Assembly: GCA_017548565.1 (NCBI GenBank)
Contig: JAFYZU010000010.1
Coordinates: 1 to 64,000, forward strand
DNA: 64,000 bases
Source of the DNA: Treponema sp.
GTDB lineage: Bacteria; Spirochaetota; Spirochaetia; Treponematales; Treponemataceae
Reading direction: 5' to 3'
Shown: positions 42,167 to 52,350 of the stretch, piece after piece
Layout: each line of letters starts with the position of its first letter
Position numbering within the stretch: the first letter of the stretch is position 1
Notes under the pieces: generated by a model
Told to the model about the DNA's origin: nothing
The model's input: the letters and a program-made list of their open reading frames with translations, nothing else
Databases searched by the model: none
Made by a program: the position numbers and the translations under genes

Positions 42167-44033
42167 TAACAAAATGACTAAAAGTCATAAGACAATCGTT
42201 TTACTTTCGCTTGCAATATTTATTCTGGTAAGTTTTTCAATCCGTCTTTTTTCAATGCAGGTAATTCACGGTAAAGAATATCAGAATCAGTCTATAACAA
42301 TCAAAAATAAAATAACTTCGTTACCGGCCCAGCGCGGACAGATTTATGCGGTAAATGAACGTGATGCCATTGTAATTAATTCGGATTCCTATGCAGTTGA
42401 AGTTACTCCGGGAGAGATTCCTTCTTCGAAATATGATTCTGTCATGATGAGGCTTTCATCTTTCTTAGGAATCTCAAAGGAAGAAATAGATAAAAAAATC
42501 ACGAGCGATAAACGTCGGCAATATACTCCGATAAGGATCAAATCACACGTGCCGTTTAAAATCATCTGTAACATTGCTGAAAATAAAACTGATCTTCCGG
42601 GTGTAAGCTGGGTTTCAAAACCGATTCGTGAATATCACCATACACAGTCTTTATCGCACATAATCGGTTATGTTGGAGATATCAGCCAGACAGAATACGA
42701 ACAGCTTTATAATCAGGGGTATTCAAGAGACAGTGTAATCGGTAAAAACGGAATTGAAAAACAATACGATTATCTTCTTCAGGGAAAACCTGGAAATGAA
42801 ATTTATACAGTAGATGTTCACGGGCGCGTTATTTCTGATACACCGACAATCGTTCCGCCAGTTTCAGGAAAAAATCTTGTTTTAACGATAGATTCAGAAA
42901 TCCAGAAGCTTGCAGAAGATACACTTGGTCAGCGGGTAGGTGCAGTTGTCGTATTAAAACCATACACCGGTGAAATTCTTGCAATGGTTTCTTATCCTTA
43001 TTTTGATTCGAATATCTTCAATCAGGATAATGCCGCAGAAGAATATTCAAAGCTTTTAAATGATGAGTCAAAGCCTCTTATAAACAGGGCAGTGCAGGTT
43101 TCTTATCCTCCGGCTTCAACTTTTAAAATCATCATGTCGGCAGCACTTCTTCAGGAACAGACATATTCTCCTGCAAAAAAAATCAAATGTACCGGTGAAC
43201 TTGAATATGGTAATCATACCTTCCATTGTCATGAAAAACACGGTCATGGTTATCTTGATTTGAAAAACGGTCTTGCTCAGTCATGCGACGTTTATTTCTG
43301 GACAATCGGTAAAGATTATCTTGGCATAGATAAAATTGCCTCTTACGCGAAAGAATTCGGTTTTGGACAAAGCTCACAGATAGATTTACCTTCACAGGAT
43401 ACAGGTCTTGTACCGACAGCAGACTGGAAGGAAAAAACATATCATGAAAAATGGATGGGCGGTGATACGATGTCCTGTTCAATCGGTCAGGGATATATGG
43501 CAGCAACACCGTTACAGCTTGCAAATATGATGGCAATGGTTTCCAATGAAGGAATTATTTACAAGCCGCACATCCTCAAAGAAATAAGGGATTCTGTAAA
43601 TCCAGATAAAGAGCCTGAAATAATTCCTCGCGAAATCCTTACAAAATCGACAATTGATAATTATGTATGGAAAACTCTTCAGGAAGATTTGCGTTATGTA
43701 GTTACAGATGGTACTCCGGTTTATCCGATGGGAAACAAATGGATAAAAATTGCCTGTAAAACCGGTACTGCCGAAGTTGAAAAATATAAAAATTCAGATG
43801 ATCCGAAGCACTGGCACTCATGGCTTGTTGCCTATGCACCTGTTGATGCTCCACCTGAAGACAGAATCTGCGTTGCAACAATTGTTGAAGCAGTAAATAA
43901 ATGGGAATGGTGGGCTCCATACGCAACAAACATAATAATAAATGGAATTTACAGACATAAGAATTACGAAGAATCAATTACTGAACTAGGATTCAAATAT
44001 CTTGATTTGACTTTATCGGCAAGAATGGAGTAG
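42153..44033 (+). CDS. mrdA: Penicillin-binding protein 2 (elongasome transpeptidase)
   Basis: Cross-links peptidoglycan during elongation. At 626 residues it has one membrane anchor (about 14-33), the dimerisation/pedestal domain (LPAQRGQIYAVN, GYVGDIS, GKNGIEKQYDYLLQGKPG) and a class B transpeptidase domain with S322-TFK325, SCD and K536-TG. It is the family partner of RodA, whose gene starts four bases later. The start at 42153 overlaps mreD; an ATG seven codons later lacks a ribosome site. Confidence 0.95.
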   Translation: MYSLNNKMTKSHKTIVLLSLAIFILVSFSIRLFSMQVIHGKEYQNQSITIKNKITSLPAQRGQIYAVNERDAIVINSDSYAVEVTPGEIPSSKYDSVMMRLSSFLGISKEEIDKKITSDKRRQYTPIRIKSHVPFKIICNIAENKTDLPGVSWVSKPIREYHHTQSLSHIIGYVGDISQTEYEQLYNQGYSRDSVIGKNGIEKQYDYLLQGKPGNEIYTVDVHGRVISDTPTIVPPVSGKNLVLTIDSEIQKLAEDTLGQRVGAVVVLKPYTGEILAMVSYPYFDSNIFNQDNAAEEYSKLLNDESKPLINRAVQVSYPPASTFKIIMSAALLQEQTYSPAKKIKCTGELEYGNHTFHCHEKHGHGYLDLKNGLAQSCDVYFWTIGKDYLGIDKIASYAKEFGFGQSSQIDLPSQDTGLVPTADWKEKTYHEKWMGGDTMSCSIGQGYMAATPLQLANMMAMVSNEGIIYKPHILKEIRDSVNPDKEPEIIPREILTKSTIDNYVWKTLQEDLRYVVTDGTPVYPMGNKWIKIACKTGTAEVEKYKNSDDPKHWHSWLVAYAPVDAPPEDRICVATIVEAVNKWEWWAPYATNIIINGIYRHKNYEESITELGFKYLDLTLSARME

Positions 44034-44037
44034 GCAG

Positions 44038-45360
44038 ATGAAAAACAAATTTCTTTCAATGTTCGATTATCTTCTCATCGCAATTTCTTTTATTCTTGTA
44101 ATCCTTGGTATACTTTTCATCTATTCTTCAAGTATTAATCAATATGGTATTTCTGTAAGAACTGAGCATAAAAGACAGCTTATATGGTTTTTTACAGGCG
44201 TAATCGCAATGATATTCTTTACGATTTACGATTACCGGAAAATCAAGAAAATATCTTTATGGTTTTATATAGGAATCATAGTTTTACTGATTTATACCCT
44301 TATATTCGGTAAAGAAGTAAACAATGCAAAAAGCTGGATCGGTATCGGAAGTGTAGGAATGCAGCCGTCAGAAATCGGAAAAATAGCATTCATTCTTTTT
44401 CTCGGTAAATATCTTGAGGATACAAAATCCGATGAATCAATAAGAAGATACGTTTTTGCAGTTTTAATAATGATACCGCCTTTTGTACTGACTTTGCTTC
44501 AGCCTGATATGGGAACTGCATGCGTTTATATTGCAATTTTTCTATGCATGACCTTCCTGTCAGACATTCCGGTGCGGTACATTGCATTTACTATTTTATT
44601 CGGTCTTTTTACGATTCTATTTGCCGTGCTTCCTCAGCTTAACAGCGAAATTCTTGATCAGCCGAAAAGAATTTTCTACATCCTGTCTAATTCTAAGCTT
44701 AAGATGATTCTTGTACTCACTTCTGCATTAATTACAGCCGTCGGATTTATAGTAAGAAAATATTTTCATGGTCCGAAATATTATTACTGGATTACCTTTG
44801 TGTTTGGAATCATAACTGTTGCTCTTCTTTGTTCTTGGGTTCTTGTCAAAGTCTTAAAGCCATATCAGCTCAGACGTCTTTATATCTTCCTTGATCCATA
44901 TAAGGACGGAAAAAAAGGACTTGGAGACGGTTGGAACATTATCCAGTCAAAAATTGCAATAGGTTCCGGAGGTTTTAAAGGCCAGGGATATTTAAATGGG
45001 TCACAGAGTCACGGACGCTATCTTGCAGAACAGAGTACTGACTTTATTTTCAGTATTTATTCAGAGGAATTCGGTTTCTGGGGCGGATTGTTAATATTTA
45101 TTCTTTATACATCAATCTTTATCAGAATGATATATATTATCAAACAGACAAAAAACAGTTATGGAACTTTAGTTGGTGCAGGTATTCTTGGTATGTATAT
45201 GTTCCATTTCATTATTAATGTCGGAATGGTAATGGGAATCATGCCTGTAATGGGTATTCCTTTATTACTGTTATCTTACGGCGGTTCATCGTTAATTACC
45301 AGTCTTATTGCAATTGGATTTATGATGAGTATCAATTATCGTAAAAAAGAGCTTTTATAG
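44038..45360 (+). CDS. rodA: Peptidoglycan glycosyltransferase RodA (SEDS)
   Basis: Polymerises lipid II for side-wall growth. The 440-residue protein has about ten membrane segments and SEDS motifs: GSVGMQPSEIGKIAFILFLG, LQPDMGTACVYIAIF and YGGSSLITSLIAIG near the end. A long extracytoplasmic loop (FLDPYKDGKKGLGDGWNIIQSKIAIGSGG) carries the catalytic region. A loop of about 50 residues before segment 7 is somewhat longer than usual. It ends the elongation set and is followed 15 bases later by pncB. Confidence 0.95.
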   Translation: MKNKFLSMFDYLLIAISFILVILGILFIYSSSINQYGISVRTEHKRQLIWFFTGVIAMIFFTIYDYRKIKKISLWFYIGIIVLLIYTLIFGKEVNNAKSWIGIGSVGMQPSEIGKIAFILFLGKYLEDTKSDESIRRYVFAVLIMIPPFVLTLLQPDMGTACVYIAIFLCMTFLSDIPVRYIAFTILFGLFTILFAVLPQLNSEILDQPKRIFYILSNSKLKMILVLTSALITAVGFIVRKYFHGPKYYYWITFVFGIITVALLCSWVLVKVLKPYQLRRLYIFLDPYKDGKKGLGDGWNIIQSKIAIGSGGFKGQGYLNGSQSHGRYLAEQSTDFIFSIYSEEFGFWGGLLIFILYTSIFIRMIYIIKQTKNSYGTLVGAGILGMYMFHFIINVGMVMGIMPVMGIPLLLLSYGGSSLITSLIAIGFMMSINYRKKELL

Positions 45361-45375
45361 TTTAAGGAACAGAAA

Positions 45376-46608
45376 ATGAAATTAAACCAGATTATTACAA
45401 GCTTACTTGAAACAGATTTATACAAATTTTCTATGGGACAGGCAATCTATCATCAGTATCCGTCGTACAAAACCAGCTGGACTTTTAAATGCCGGAATAA
45501 AAACGTAAAATTCACTTCAGAGATGGTTACCGAAATTAAAGAACAGATTATTGAATTCAGTAAGCTTCATTTTACAGAGGATGAACTTAATTATCTTGCA
45601 TCTATTGAATGGCTGCACGAGGATTATATAGATCATCTTCGTTTGTGGAACGCACGTTTCGAAGATTTTGAAATTACGACAGATTCAGAATGCGGACTTT
45701 CGATTGAAGCGTATGGAACCTGGCTTAATACATCGATGTACGAAATCCCGGTGCTTGCAATTGTAAATGAAGTATATTTCAGAATGCAGTATAAATACGA
45801 TGAACTCATTGAGCAGTATAAAAAACGTCTTGATGACAAGGTTAAATACCTTATTGACGGGACATATAATCTCGGTAATTTTTCAGAATTCGGTTTAAGA
45901 AGAAGGCTTTCTGCAGAAGCACAGGAATTGGCAGTTAAAACATTAATCGAACATAACGGTGATTATAAAGAATCACGATGTGTAGGAACCTCTAATGTTT
46001 ATCTTGCAAAAAAATATAATGCAACTCCGGTCGGAACAATGGCTCATGAATTCATAATGTGTACCGGGCAGGGTAATCCTATGTTCAATCCGGCCTTTTC
46101 AAATAAAATTGCAATGGAAGCCTGGACAAAGGAATATGGTGTTCTTAATGGAACTTATCTGACAGATACAATAGGTGATAAAACTGCACATCTTGATATG
46201 GGGTATACATTCTCAATCTGTTTCAGTGGTGTTCGTCATGATTCAGGCGACCCGTATGAATGGGGCGAGGAATGGATAAAGCATTATGAAAAATATTACA
46301 ATAAATACAAGGATGAACGTGTAAATCCTAAAAATAAAACGCTTCTTTTCAGCGATAGTCTTGATTTTAAACGTGCAAGTGATTTATACAGTCATTTTAA
46401 AGACAGAATCAAGGTTGCTTTTGGAATAGGTACATATATTTCAAATGATACAGATGTTGAGCCTTTGAACATTGTTATGAAAGTATCTTCCTGCAATAAC
46501 CGTCCTGTCGCAAAGCTTTCTAATGCAGACGGAAAAGTTATGTGCAAGGATGAAGAATATGTTGAATATCTAAAGAAAACAATAGACTGGAGATTAAATC
46601 ACCAATGA
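45376..46608 (+). CDS. pncB: Nicotinate phosphoribosyltransferase
   Basis: Makes nicotinate mononucleotide from nicotinate and PRPP (Preiss-Handler pathway). The 410-residue protein has the N-terminal TDLYKFSMGQAIYHQYP, FSEFGLRRRLSAEAQELA, GTMAHEFIMC and the PRPP-site part GVRHDSGDPYEWGEEW with LLFSDSLDFKRA. It overlaps nadE by ATGA, which joins two steps of NAD supply. No regulatory leader is visible; AAGGAA precedes the ATG. Confidence 0.94.
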   Translation: MKLNQIITSLLETDLYKFSMGQAIYHQYPSYKTSWTFKCRNKNVKFTSEMVTEIKEQIIEFSKLHFTEDELNYLASIEWLHEDYIDHLRLWNARFEDFEITTDSECGLSIEAYGTWLNTSMYEIPVLAIVNEVYFRMQYKYDELIEQYKKRLDDKVKYLIDGTYNLGNFSEFGLRRRLSAEAQELAVKTLIEHNGDYKESRCVGTSNVYLAKKYNATPVGTMAHEFIMCTGQGNPMFNPAFSNKIAMEAWTKEYGVLNGTYLTDTIGDKTAHLDMGYTFSICFSGVRHDSGDPYEWGEEWIKHYEKYYNKYKDERVNPKNKTLLFSDSLDFKRASDLYSHFKDRIKVAFGIGTYISNDTDVEPLNIVMKVSSCNNRPVAKLSNADGKVMCKDEEYVEYLKKTIDWRLNHQ

Positions 46609-47372
46609 AAACAATCAAAGAACAAGCTTTAGAATGGATAAAAGATTATTTTTATAGAAACGGTAATTCTCAGACAAAAGCAGTAATTGGAATTTCCGGC
46701 GGCAAAGATTCTTCAACTGTTGCGGCATTATGCTGTGAAGCACTTGGAAAGAACAGGGTAATCGGTGTAATGATGCCGAACGGTATCCAGAAGGATATAA
46801 ACGATTCAATAAAGCTATGTGATTTTCTTGGAATAAAAAATTACACCATAAACATCAATTCTGCTTATGAAGGCCTTTCATTCGAAATAAAAAACAAAAT
46901 GAATCTTGCTCAAACTTCATTGCAGCATAATACAAATACTCCTGCCCGTTTACGAATGACAACCCTTTATTCCGTTGCCGCAAACCTTGGTAACTGCAGA
47001 GTTTCGTGCAATGGAAATTTAAGCGAACGTTTAAGCGGATATTTTACAATCTGGGGAGATGGAGCAGGAGATTTTGCACCTCTTGCATATTTATTCAAGG
47101 AAGAAGTCGTTGAACTTGGACTTGCAGCAGGCTTACCACAGGAATTATGCATAAAACCCCCGAGCGATGGAATGTCCGGCAAAACCGATGAAGAAAGTCT
47201 TGGTTTTACTTATGATGAATTACGTAAAGTAATATTAAAAGATACAAAAAACATGGATAGAGAAAAAATCCGGATGATTACTCAAAAGCTTGATTCAATG
47301 TCATTTAAACGAAGACTGTTGAATATTCCTTCTTTTGTACCGTCAGACAAAAACATAAAAAAATTCAGATAA
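46605..47372 (+). CDS. nadE: Ammonia-dependent NAD+ synthase
   Basis: Amidates nicotinate adenine dinucleotide. The 255-residue protein carries the PP-loop SGGKDS at residues 31-36 (IGISGGKDSSTVAALC), the conserved RLRMTTLYSVAANLGNCRV and GNLSERLSGYFTIWGDGAGDFAPLAYLFKEEV. No glutaminase domain is present, so free ammonia should be the donor. It is coupled to pncB. The adenylating enzyme nadD is not in this window. Confidence 0.93.
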   Translation: MKTIKEQALEWIKDYFYRNGNSQTKAVIGISGGKDSSTVAALCCEALGKNRVIGVMMPNGIQKDINDSIKLCDFLGIKNYTININSAYEGLSFEIKNKMNLAQTSLQHNTNTPARLRMTTLYSVAANLGNCRVSCNGNLSERLSGYFTIWGDGAGDFAPLAYLFKEEVVELGLAAGLPQELCIKPPSDGMSGKTDEESLGFTYDELRKVILKDTKNMDREKIRMITQKLDSMSFKRRLLNIPSFVPSDKNIKKFR

Positions 47373-47382
47373 CAGGAAAATA

Positions 47383-48567
47383 ATGTTTAATATACAAATA
47401 CAGAAAATTGAAAAATCTGAAAATGAAAACAACGGCACCTTTTTACAGACTCCTTTCTGGTGCTGCTTTAAGGCAAGACACGGATGGTCTTACCAAAGAT
47501 TCCTAATTTCTTTTTCTTTACCGGAAAATCCTGATAACCCGGATGGAAAAAGCACAATTAAGTCTTTTGAACTTGCAGTATTAAACAGGAATTTCTGCAA
47601 AGGACTTATGAGTATTTCTTACATTCCTCTTATGCCTAAACTTTTATATAATGATTCCGCAGAGCCTCAGACTATTGAATTTGCAAATTTTCTTAATGAT
47701 CTTGCATTGCAGCTGAAAAAACATCTTCCTTCAAACACTATTGCAATAAGATTTGATCCTGATGTTATTTTTGATTCAATCGAAAAACGCGATGAATTTA
47801 ATCTTGGAATAAAAACAATTGCTCTGGCCGACAGATTGAAGCTTAAAAAAAATGCAGTAGACATCCAGCCGCCTGACAGTACAATTGTTGATTTAACCTT
47901 AAGTGAAGATGAAATTCTTTCAAAAACGCATCAGAAATGGCGGTATAACATACGCTTAAGTGAAAAAAAAGGCGTTACAGTTAAACGATACGTTGGAAAC
48001 AGTCTTAACTTGTCGGAAAAAATAGACAGATTTTATGAACTGACAAAAGAAACAAATGCAAGAGATGGCAATTCAAGCCATGCAAAAAGTTATTACCTTG
48101 ATTTAATTACATTTTCAGCAAAAGAAAATAGTCTTTCTTCTGATACAATACCTAGTATAACTGACAAACCTCTTATAAGTCTTTTTATTGCCGAACATGA
48201 AGGAGATGAAATTGCCGCTATAATGACTCTTTTTTCGAAGGATGAAGCAATTTATCTTTATGGTGCAAGCTCAAATAATAAACGTAATCTTATGCCGAAT
48301 CATCTGCTCCAGTGGACTGCAATGAAAGCAGCTAAAGAATACGGCTCAAAAATCTATGATTTATACGGAATGCCTCCTGAAGGAAAAGATGAAAATCATC
48401 CGATGCATGGACTTTATATGTTTAAGGCAAATTTTGGAGGAAGAATAATCCATCGTCCGGGAAGCTGGGATGTACCGTTAAAATTCATATACAGACCTTA
48501 TAAAACAGCGGAAAGGTTAAGGGCATTCTGGTTTAAAAAAGTCGTGAAGAAACTCAAGGGAAGATAG
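47383..48567 (+). CDS. FemAB-like peptidyltransferase/GNAT-fold protein
   Basis: A 394-residue soluble protein resembling FemABX enzymes, which add amino acids to lipid-linked peptidoglycan precursors. Signs are FLQTPFWCCFKARHGW near the N-terminus, KTHQKWRYNIRLSEKKGV in the middle, the AAIMTLFSKDEAIYLYGASS strand and YDLYGMPPEGKDENHPMHGLYMFKANFGG near the C-terminus. It may make an interpeptide bridge; the amino acid is not predictable. It follows nadE by ten bases and its last 51 bases overlap the end of the opposite-strand ATP-grasp gene. Confidence 0.8.
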   Translation: MFNIQIQKIEKSENENNGTFLQTPFWCCFKARHGWSYQRFLISFSLPENPDNPDGKSTIKSFELAVLNRNFCKGLMSISYIPLMPKLLYNDSAEPQTIEFANFLNDLALQLKKHLPSNTIAIRFDPDVIFDSIEKRDEFNLGIKTIALADRLKLKKNAVDIQPPDSTIVDLTLSEDEILSKTHQKWRYNIRLSEKKGVTVKRYVGNSLNLSEKIDRFYELTKETNARDGNSSHAKSYYLDLITFSAKENSLSSDTIPSITDKPLISLFIAEHEGDEIAAIMTLFSKDEAIYLYGASSNNKRNLMPNHLLQWTAMKAAKEYGSKIYDLYGMPPEGKDENHPMHGLYMFKANFGGRIIHRPGSWDVPLKFIYRPYKTAERLRAFWFKKVVKKLKGR

Positions 48568-49797
48568 TTTTTTCAAAAATTCATCTGCCTGTTTTTTATT
48601 TTCTGTACGGATTATACATTCACAAAATCCTTTTTCTCTTTCCTGTCTTGCTTCCTTATTATTCCATTGATTTATAAGAACAATTTCAGGATAGTTATAT
48701 AAGATTGAAAGCTGTTCTTCTGATAGAACCGGTAGTTTTAAATCAACGGAATAAAGACCGCAGTCACGTATTTTTTTATGAAGGATGCATGATTCAAAAA
48801 TCATATCGAAAACAGAACGGTTATTTCTTGAAGAATATAAATAGCTCATCCCGCTTAATCTTGGATTTATTTCGACTATATACCATTTTTTTCTGCTGTA
48901 AATTAAATCTATTTGTGCGCATCCGTTGATTTTTAACGAATAACAGAGTTTGTTAATAGTTCTATTAAGAGAGTTTATTCTGTATTTATTTTTGTCTGCT
49001 TTTAAAACAGGTCCATGCTTCGTACTTTGTTTAGGACTTGTTATGCCGAATTTATTTTTAGTTATGAAAAATACAGGAAGAACAGTATAATTATCATCGC
49101 AGCCGTAAACCTCAACACCAAAATGTTCCCCATCAATATATTCTTCAATCAGACGGTCAGAATTATTTCTTTTTGAATTTAAATATCCTTTAGCTTCTGC
49201 ATAAGTATTTACAACAGTCATCCCGTATGAGCTTAAACCTGAATTATCCTTTATAATAAGCGGTAATTCAAGCTTTTCAATCTCTTTATAAAGACTGTCT
49301 TTATAAACATTGTGAATTACATCCTTGTTGCTTCCTGCACAAAAATAAAGGTTATGATCTGCAAATACATATTTTGCGGAATTAAATCCCTTAGAAGTTA
49401 AAAAACTGTTTGTTTCCCGTTTATTAAAGCATAAAAGACATGTTTTTGCTGAATTACAGATTGTTTTTATTCCATTTTTATTCAATTCTTCTGCAACAAG
49501 TGAATCGTTAATGCAAAGCCAGTCATAAGGTTCAATCCAGAATGATAGTGCAACTGCAATATCTGGTTTCAGAGCGATAATCTTTTGTGAAACTTCAACA
49601 TAATCACTCTGAGTGCTTAAAAGAATTGTATTTTCGCCCATGAATAGTGAAGGTGACTGAGAAACACAGTAAAATTCATGTTCCGGATATTTATGACAGA
49701 ACGTGTCAAACTGCTGCGTATCTGAAGGCATTACGGTAATCTTTACTCTTTCAGTATCGAAACGATTGGAATTTGTACTGTAAAAAACAATCCTCAT
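48517..49797 (-). CDS. ATP-grasp ligase of unknown substrate
   Basis: A 426-residue protein with an ATP-grasp core: KRETNSFLTSKGF, the lysine-bearing LPLIIKDNSGLSSYGMTVV, LIEEYIDGEHFGVEVYG and the metal-binding NGCAQIDLIYSRKKWYIVEINPRLSGMS. The N-terminal region is a preATP-grasp-like fold. ATP-grasp enzymes join a carboxylate to an amine; being next to a FemAB-like gene suggests amino-acid ligation, but the two run in opposite directions. It follows the DUF4129-like gene by 11 bases. Confidence 0.75.
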   Translation of the reverse strand: MRIVFYSTNSNRFDTERVKITVMPSDTQQFDTFCHKYPEHEFYCVSQSPSLFMGENTILLSTQSDYVEVSQKIIALKPDIAVALSFWIEPYDWLCINDSLVAEELNKNGIKTICNSAKTCLLCFNKRETNSFLTSKGFNSAKYVFADHNLYFCAGSNKDVIHNVYKDSLYKEIEKLELPLIIKDNSGLSSYGMTVVNTYAEAKGYLNSKRNNSDRLIEEYIDGEHFGVEVYGCDDNYTVLPVFFITKNKFGITSPKQSTKHGPVLKADKNKYRINSLNRTINKLCYSLKINGCAQIDLIYSRKKWYIVEINPRLSGMSYLYSSRNNRSVFDMIFESCILHKKIRDCGLYSVDLKLPVLSEEQLSILYNYPEIVLINQWNNKEARQEREKGFCECIIRTENKKQADEFLKKLSSLEFLHDFFKPECP

Positions 49798-49808
49798 ATT
49801 TTTCCTTA

Positions 49809-51275
49809 TTATTCAGAGATTATGTTTTTGATTGCAGAAATATAATCTTTTTCCTGTTCTTGAGAAAGCATATTTTTGTCGAACAGGGCTTTTTCAAAAA
49901 GATTTCCGGCATTCATAATCTGATTTATTTTATTATCATCATATCTGTTCAAAATCATAAAATCCTTGATTTTCCGTGTAAATTCTACTGGTGAAAGATT
50001 TTTCGTATAACGTATATTTTTCTTTTCACTCCATTTAACAAGAAGAAGGAATTGTCTGGAAAGTCGTCCTAGCTCAACGGTCTTTTTTCTTGATTTTTTT
50101 GATGTATAATTATTCATATATTCCATGAATTGTCTGGAATTTACCGTAAGATACTGCTCATCCTTTGTTTTTTCAAACATTCTTTTAAACAAATTCTTAA
50201 ACATTGAACGTAATTCGGCAAAATATTTTTTCAAACGATGCTCTTTGATAAAATCCGTAAATTCCCGTGAAAAAAAAGGTTTTATAAGAATTAAGAACAC
50301 AAGATACAAAGAAGCGAGTGCAAAAAGTCCCTGAAGCATTATGAGCATTATTTTGATGAAAAGGGAAGGCTCTTTATTAAAACGTTTAAGCTGTTCAAGA
50401 TTTTCATATTCAGGCTTCAATTCTCCCATTGATTTTAACACAGGGGCGCTGAACTGCGATTTATTGACCGAAGCAGAAATACCATCCTTAGTTGAAAAAC
50501 GTATGTTAAAGAATGCTTCATTTCTTGAAAGAAAAAGCGAAGGTATAAATGCGATTATAAATACAATTGATGTTATTTTAATGTAATGGCGTGGATATTT
50601 TATAAGCGTTCTGTTACCTAAAAATCCGTATAGCGATTTGTTGTAAATTATCCTTGTTACAAAAATAAAAATCAAAAAGCTGATAAAAAAAATGATTGAA
50701 AGAATTGCACAGAAGAATGTCATTCTACGAAGGTTTAACTTTATTAAAATGATGAAAATACAATAAATTACGGCAAGAATATAAAGCATAGTTTTTATAC
50801 TTCGGACCTTTTCTCCAAGATCAAGACCATACGAATTATTTTTATATAAATGCTGTGCAAGCTCTTCGCCTTCAAAATCCTTCCATTCTTTTATAAACAT
50901 ATCGTAAAGAAAGAAATAATCATTAAAAGTGACAGTGAAAATATAATGCAGCAGGGTAAGGGGAAGCATGAATATAAGATACGCTTTGTTGTTTAATATT
51001 TTAAAAACAAGGAAAGTTATTATAAGCCAGATAAGTGCAAACGTAACATAAACTGCCGCTCCTTTTTTTTCACGGATAAAAATATTAAAGACCAGAAGAA
51101 ATAAAATCCCCTGAAAACAAATGAAGCCATATGTAAAAAATGATGCAAAGCCTCTTGAAAATGAATTACCAGACGCAAGTATGCTTTCAAAAAAATAGAA
51201 TGCACAGATTATAAACGAGGTGATAGTAAAATATACGGCAAATCTTTCTAAAAGCTTATAAAAACTGTTTTTCAT
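49809..51275 (-). CDS. DUF4129-like multi-spanning membrane protein
   Basis: A 488-residue protein (from the ATG at 51275, one base after the DUF58 stop; an earlier in-frame ATG at 51326 would overlap DUF58). It has about eight hydrophobic segments in the first 330 residues. A soluble tail follows, ending LSPVEFTRKIKDFM ... GNLFEKALFDKNMLSQEQEKDYISAI. That tail resembles DUF4129, usually found fused to transglutaminase proteins beside MoxR and DUF58. No transglutaminase triad is present. Function unknown; the context is the MoxR-type envelope-maturation set. Confidence 0.55.
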   Translation of the reverse strand: MKNSFYKLLERFAVYFTITSFIICAFYFFESILASGNSFSRGFASFFTYGFICFQGILFLLVFNIFIREKKGAAVYVTFALIWLIITFLVFKILNNKAYLIFMLPLTLLHYIFTVTFNDYFFLYDMFIKEWKDFEGEELAQHLYKNNSYGLDLGEKVRSIKTMLYILAVIYCIFIILIKLNLRRMTFFCAILSIIFFISFLIFIFVTRIIYNKSLYGFLGNRTLIKYPRHYIKITSIVFIIAFIPSLFLSRNEAFFNIRFSTKDGISASVNKSQFSAPVLKSMGELKPEYENLEQLKRFNKEPSLFIKIMLIMLQGLFALASLYLVFLILIKPFFSREFTDFIKEHRLKKYFAELRSMFKNLFKRMFEKTKDEQYLTVNSRQFMEYMNNYTSKKSRKKTVELGRLSRQFLLLVKWSEKKNIRYTKNLSPVEFTRKIKDFMILNRYDDNKINQIMNAGNLFEKALFDKNMLSQEQEKDYISAIKNIISE

Positions 51276-51276
51276 T

Positions 51277-52347
51277 TTAACTTTTCCGTATTCCTGTATT
51301 TTCTGTATTAATGTTTTCCTTTGCACGAAGGACTTTTCCTGAATACCATCTTACTTCCTGTGGACCGATTGAAAAGAAAAGCGTATTGTTTTTTAATTTC
51401 GATTTGAATTGTTTTACAGGATCATATGGTAACTTTCCATCTGCAGGTTTTATTAAAGAAAGAATATCCATAATAGCATCTCCCTGATTATTCTCAGGAA
51501 GAAGAAACATAGATTTCTCTGCATAAGAGGCAAAACCGACCGCTTGCCTTAAATAATCTGCTTTTTCAACAATGCATGCCGCAATTTCTATTGCTTTTTC
51601 CATATCAATTGAATTTGTGTGAAAATCATAATCGTCTCTGGCAAGATTAAGAAAGATAAAAAAAGGTGCATTGTACGAATTATCATATTCATTAGTAAAA
51701 AGCTTCTGGAATTTAGCGCTGATCCTCCAGTTTATTCGCTTAGGTTCATCCTGGTTTTTATATTCACGTACAGTACGTTTAAGCGTAATATCTTCATAAA
51801 CAGGATTATTTATTTTAAGTCCGCCCTGAGGAATACCTGGAACTGTTACTGTAATCAGCTTTAACCGCTGCGGACGAACAATGATTTTCAGCTCCGAGTG
51901 AATTTCTTTTGTAATCGTAAATAAAAACAAAGGATCATAAAATTTTAATACTGCCGGTCCGATGATATATTCACCGCGATCCTGAGAATAAACCTCATAA
52001 TCAATCCTGATTTTCTGTCGTGCCCTTAATGAAACAAGTCCTGTGTTTTTGTTCTGAAAAACATAAAAATGAGGAGCATTATCCGTATAGTGACATACAA
52101 AAACGGGTAAGAGTGAATAATTTCTGATTGTAAACGAAATTTTAGTCCGTTCCTTACAGAAAAGCTTTAATTCTCCAGAATATCGTTCAACGCTCAGATT
52201 TTTTTTAATGATAAGCGCATAGAAAAAAGAAATCAGAATTAAAAAAAAAAGCGTAACGCAAAATGCCTGAACAAGAAAATCAGGAACTAAAAGATAAATG
52301 AGAACAATCGCAATCAATAAAGGAATCAGTGATTTTGATGCTTTCAT
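51277..52347 (-). CDS. DUF58 protein of the MoxR operon
   Basis: A 356-residue protein with two N-terminal membrane segments. The DUF58 core follows: VREYKNQDEPKRINWRISAKFQKLFTNEYDN at about 195-225, then FIFLNLARDDYDFH and the vWA-like C-terminal part. DUF58 proteins are partners of MoxR ATPases and are thought to help assemble envelope complexes. It lies three bases from moxR and one base from the DUF4129-like gene. Confidence 0.88.
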   Translation of the reverse strand: MKASKSLIPLLIAIVLIYLLVPDFLVQAFCVTLFFLILISFFYALIIKKNLSVERYSGELKLFCKERTKISFTIRNYSLLPVFVCHYTDNAPHFYVFQNKNTGLVSLRARQKIRIDYEVYSQDRGEYIIGPAVLKFYDPLFLFTITKEIHSELKIIVRPQRLKLITVTVPGIPQGGLKINNPVYEDITLKRTVREYKNQDEPKRINWRISAKFQKLFTNEYDNSYNAPFFIFLNLARDDYDFHTNSIDMEKAIEIAACIVEKADYLRQAVGFASYAEKSMFLLPENNQGDAIMDILSLIKPADGKLPYDPVKQFKSKLKNNTLFFSIGPQEVRWYSGKVLRAKENINTENTGIRKS

Positions 52348-52350
52348 TTC

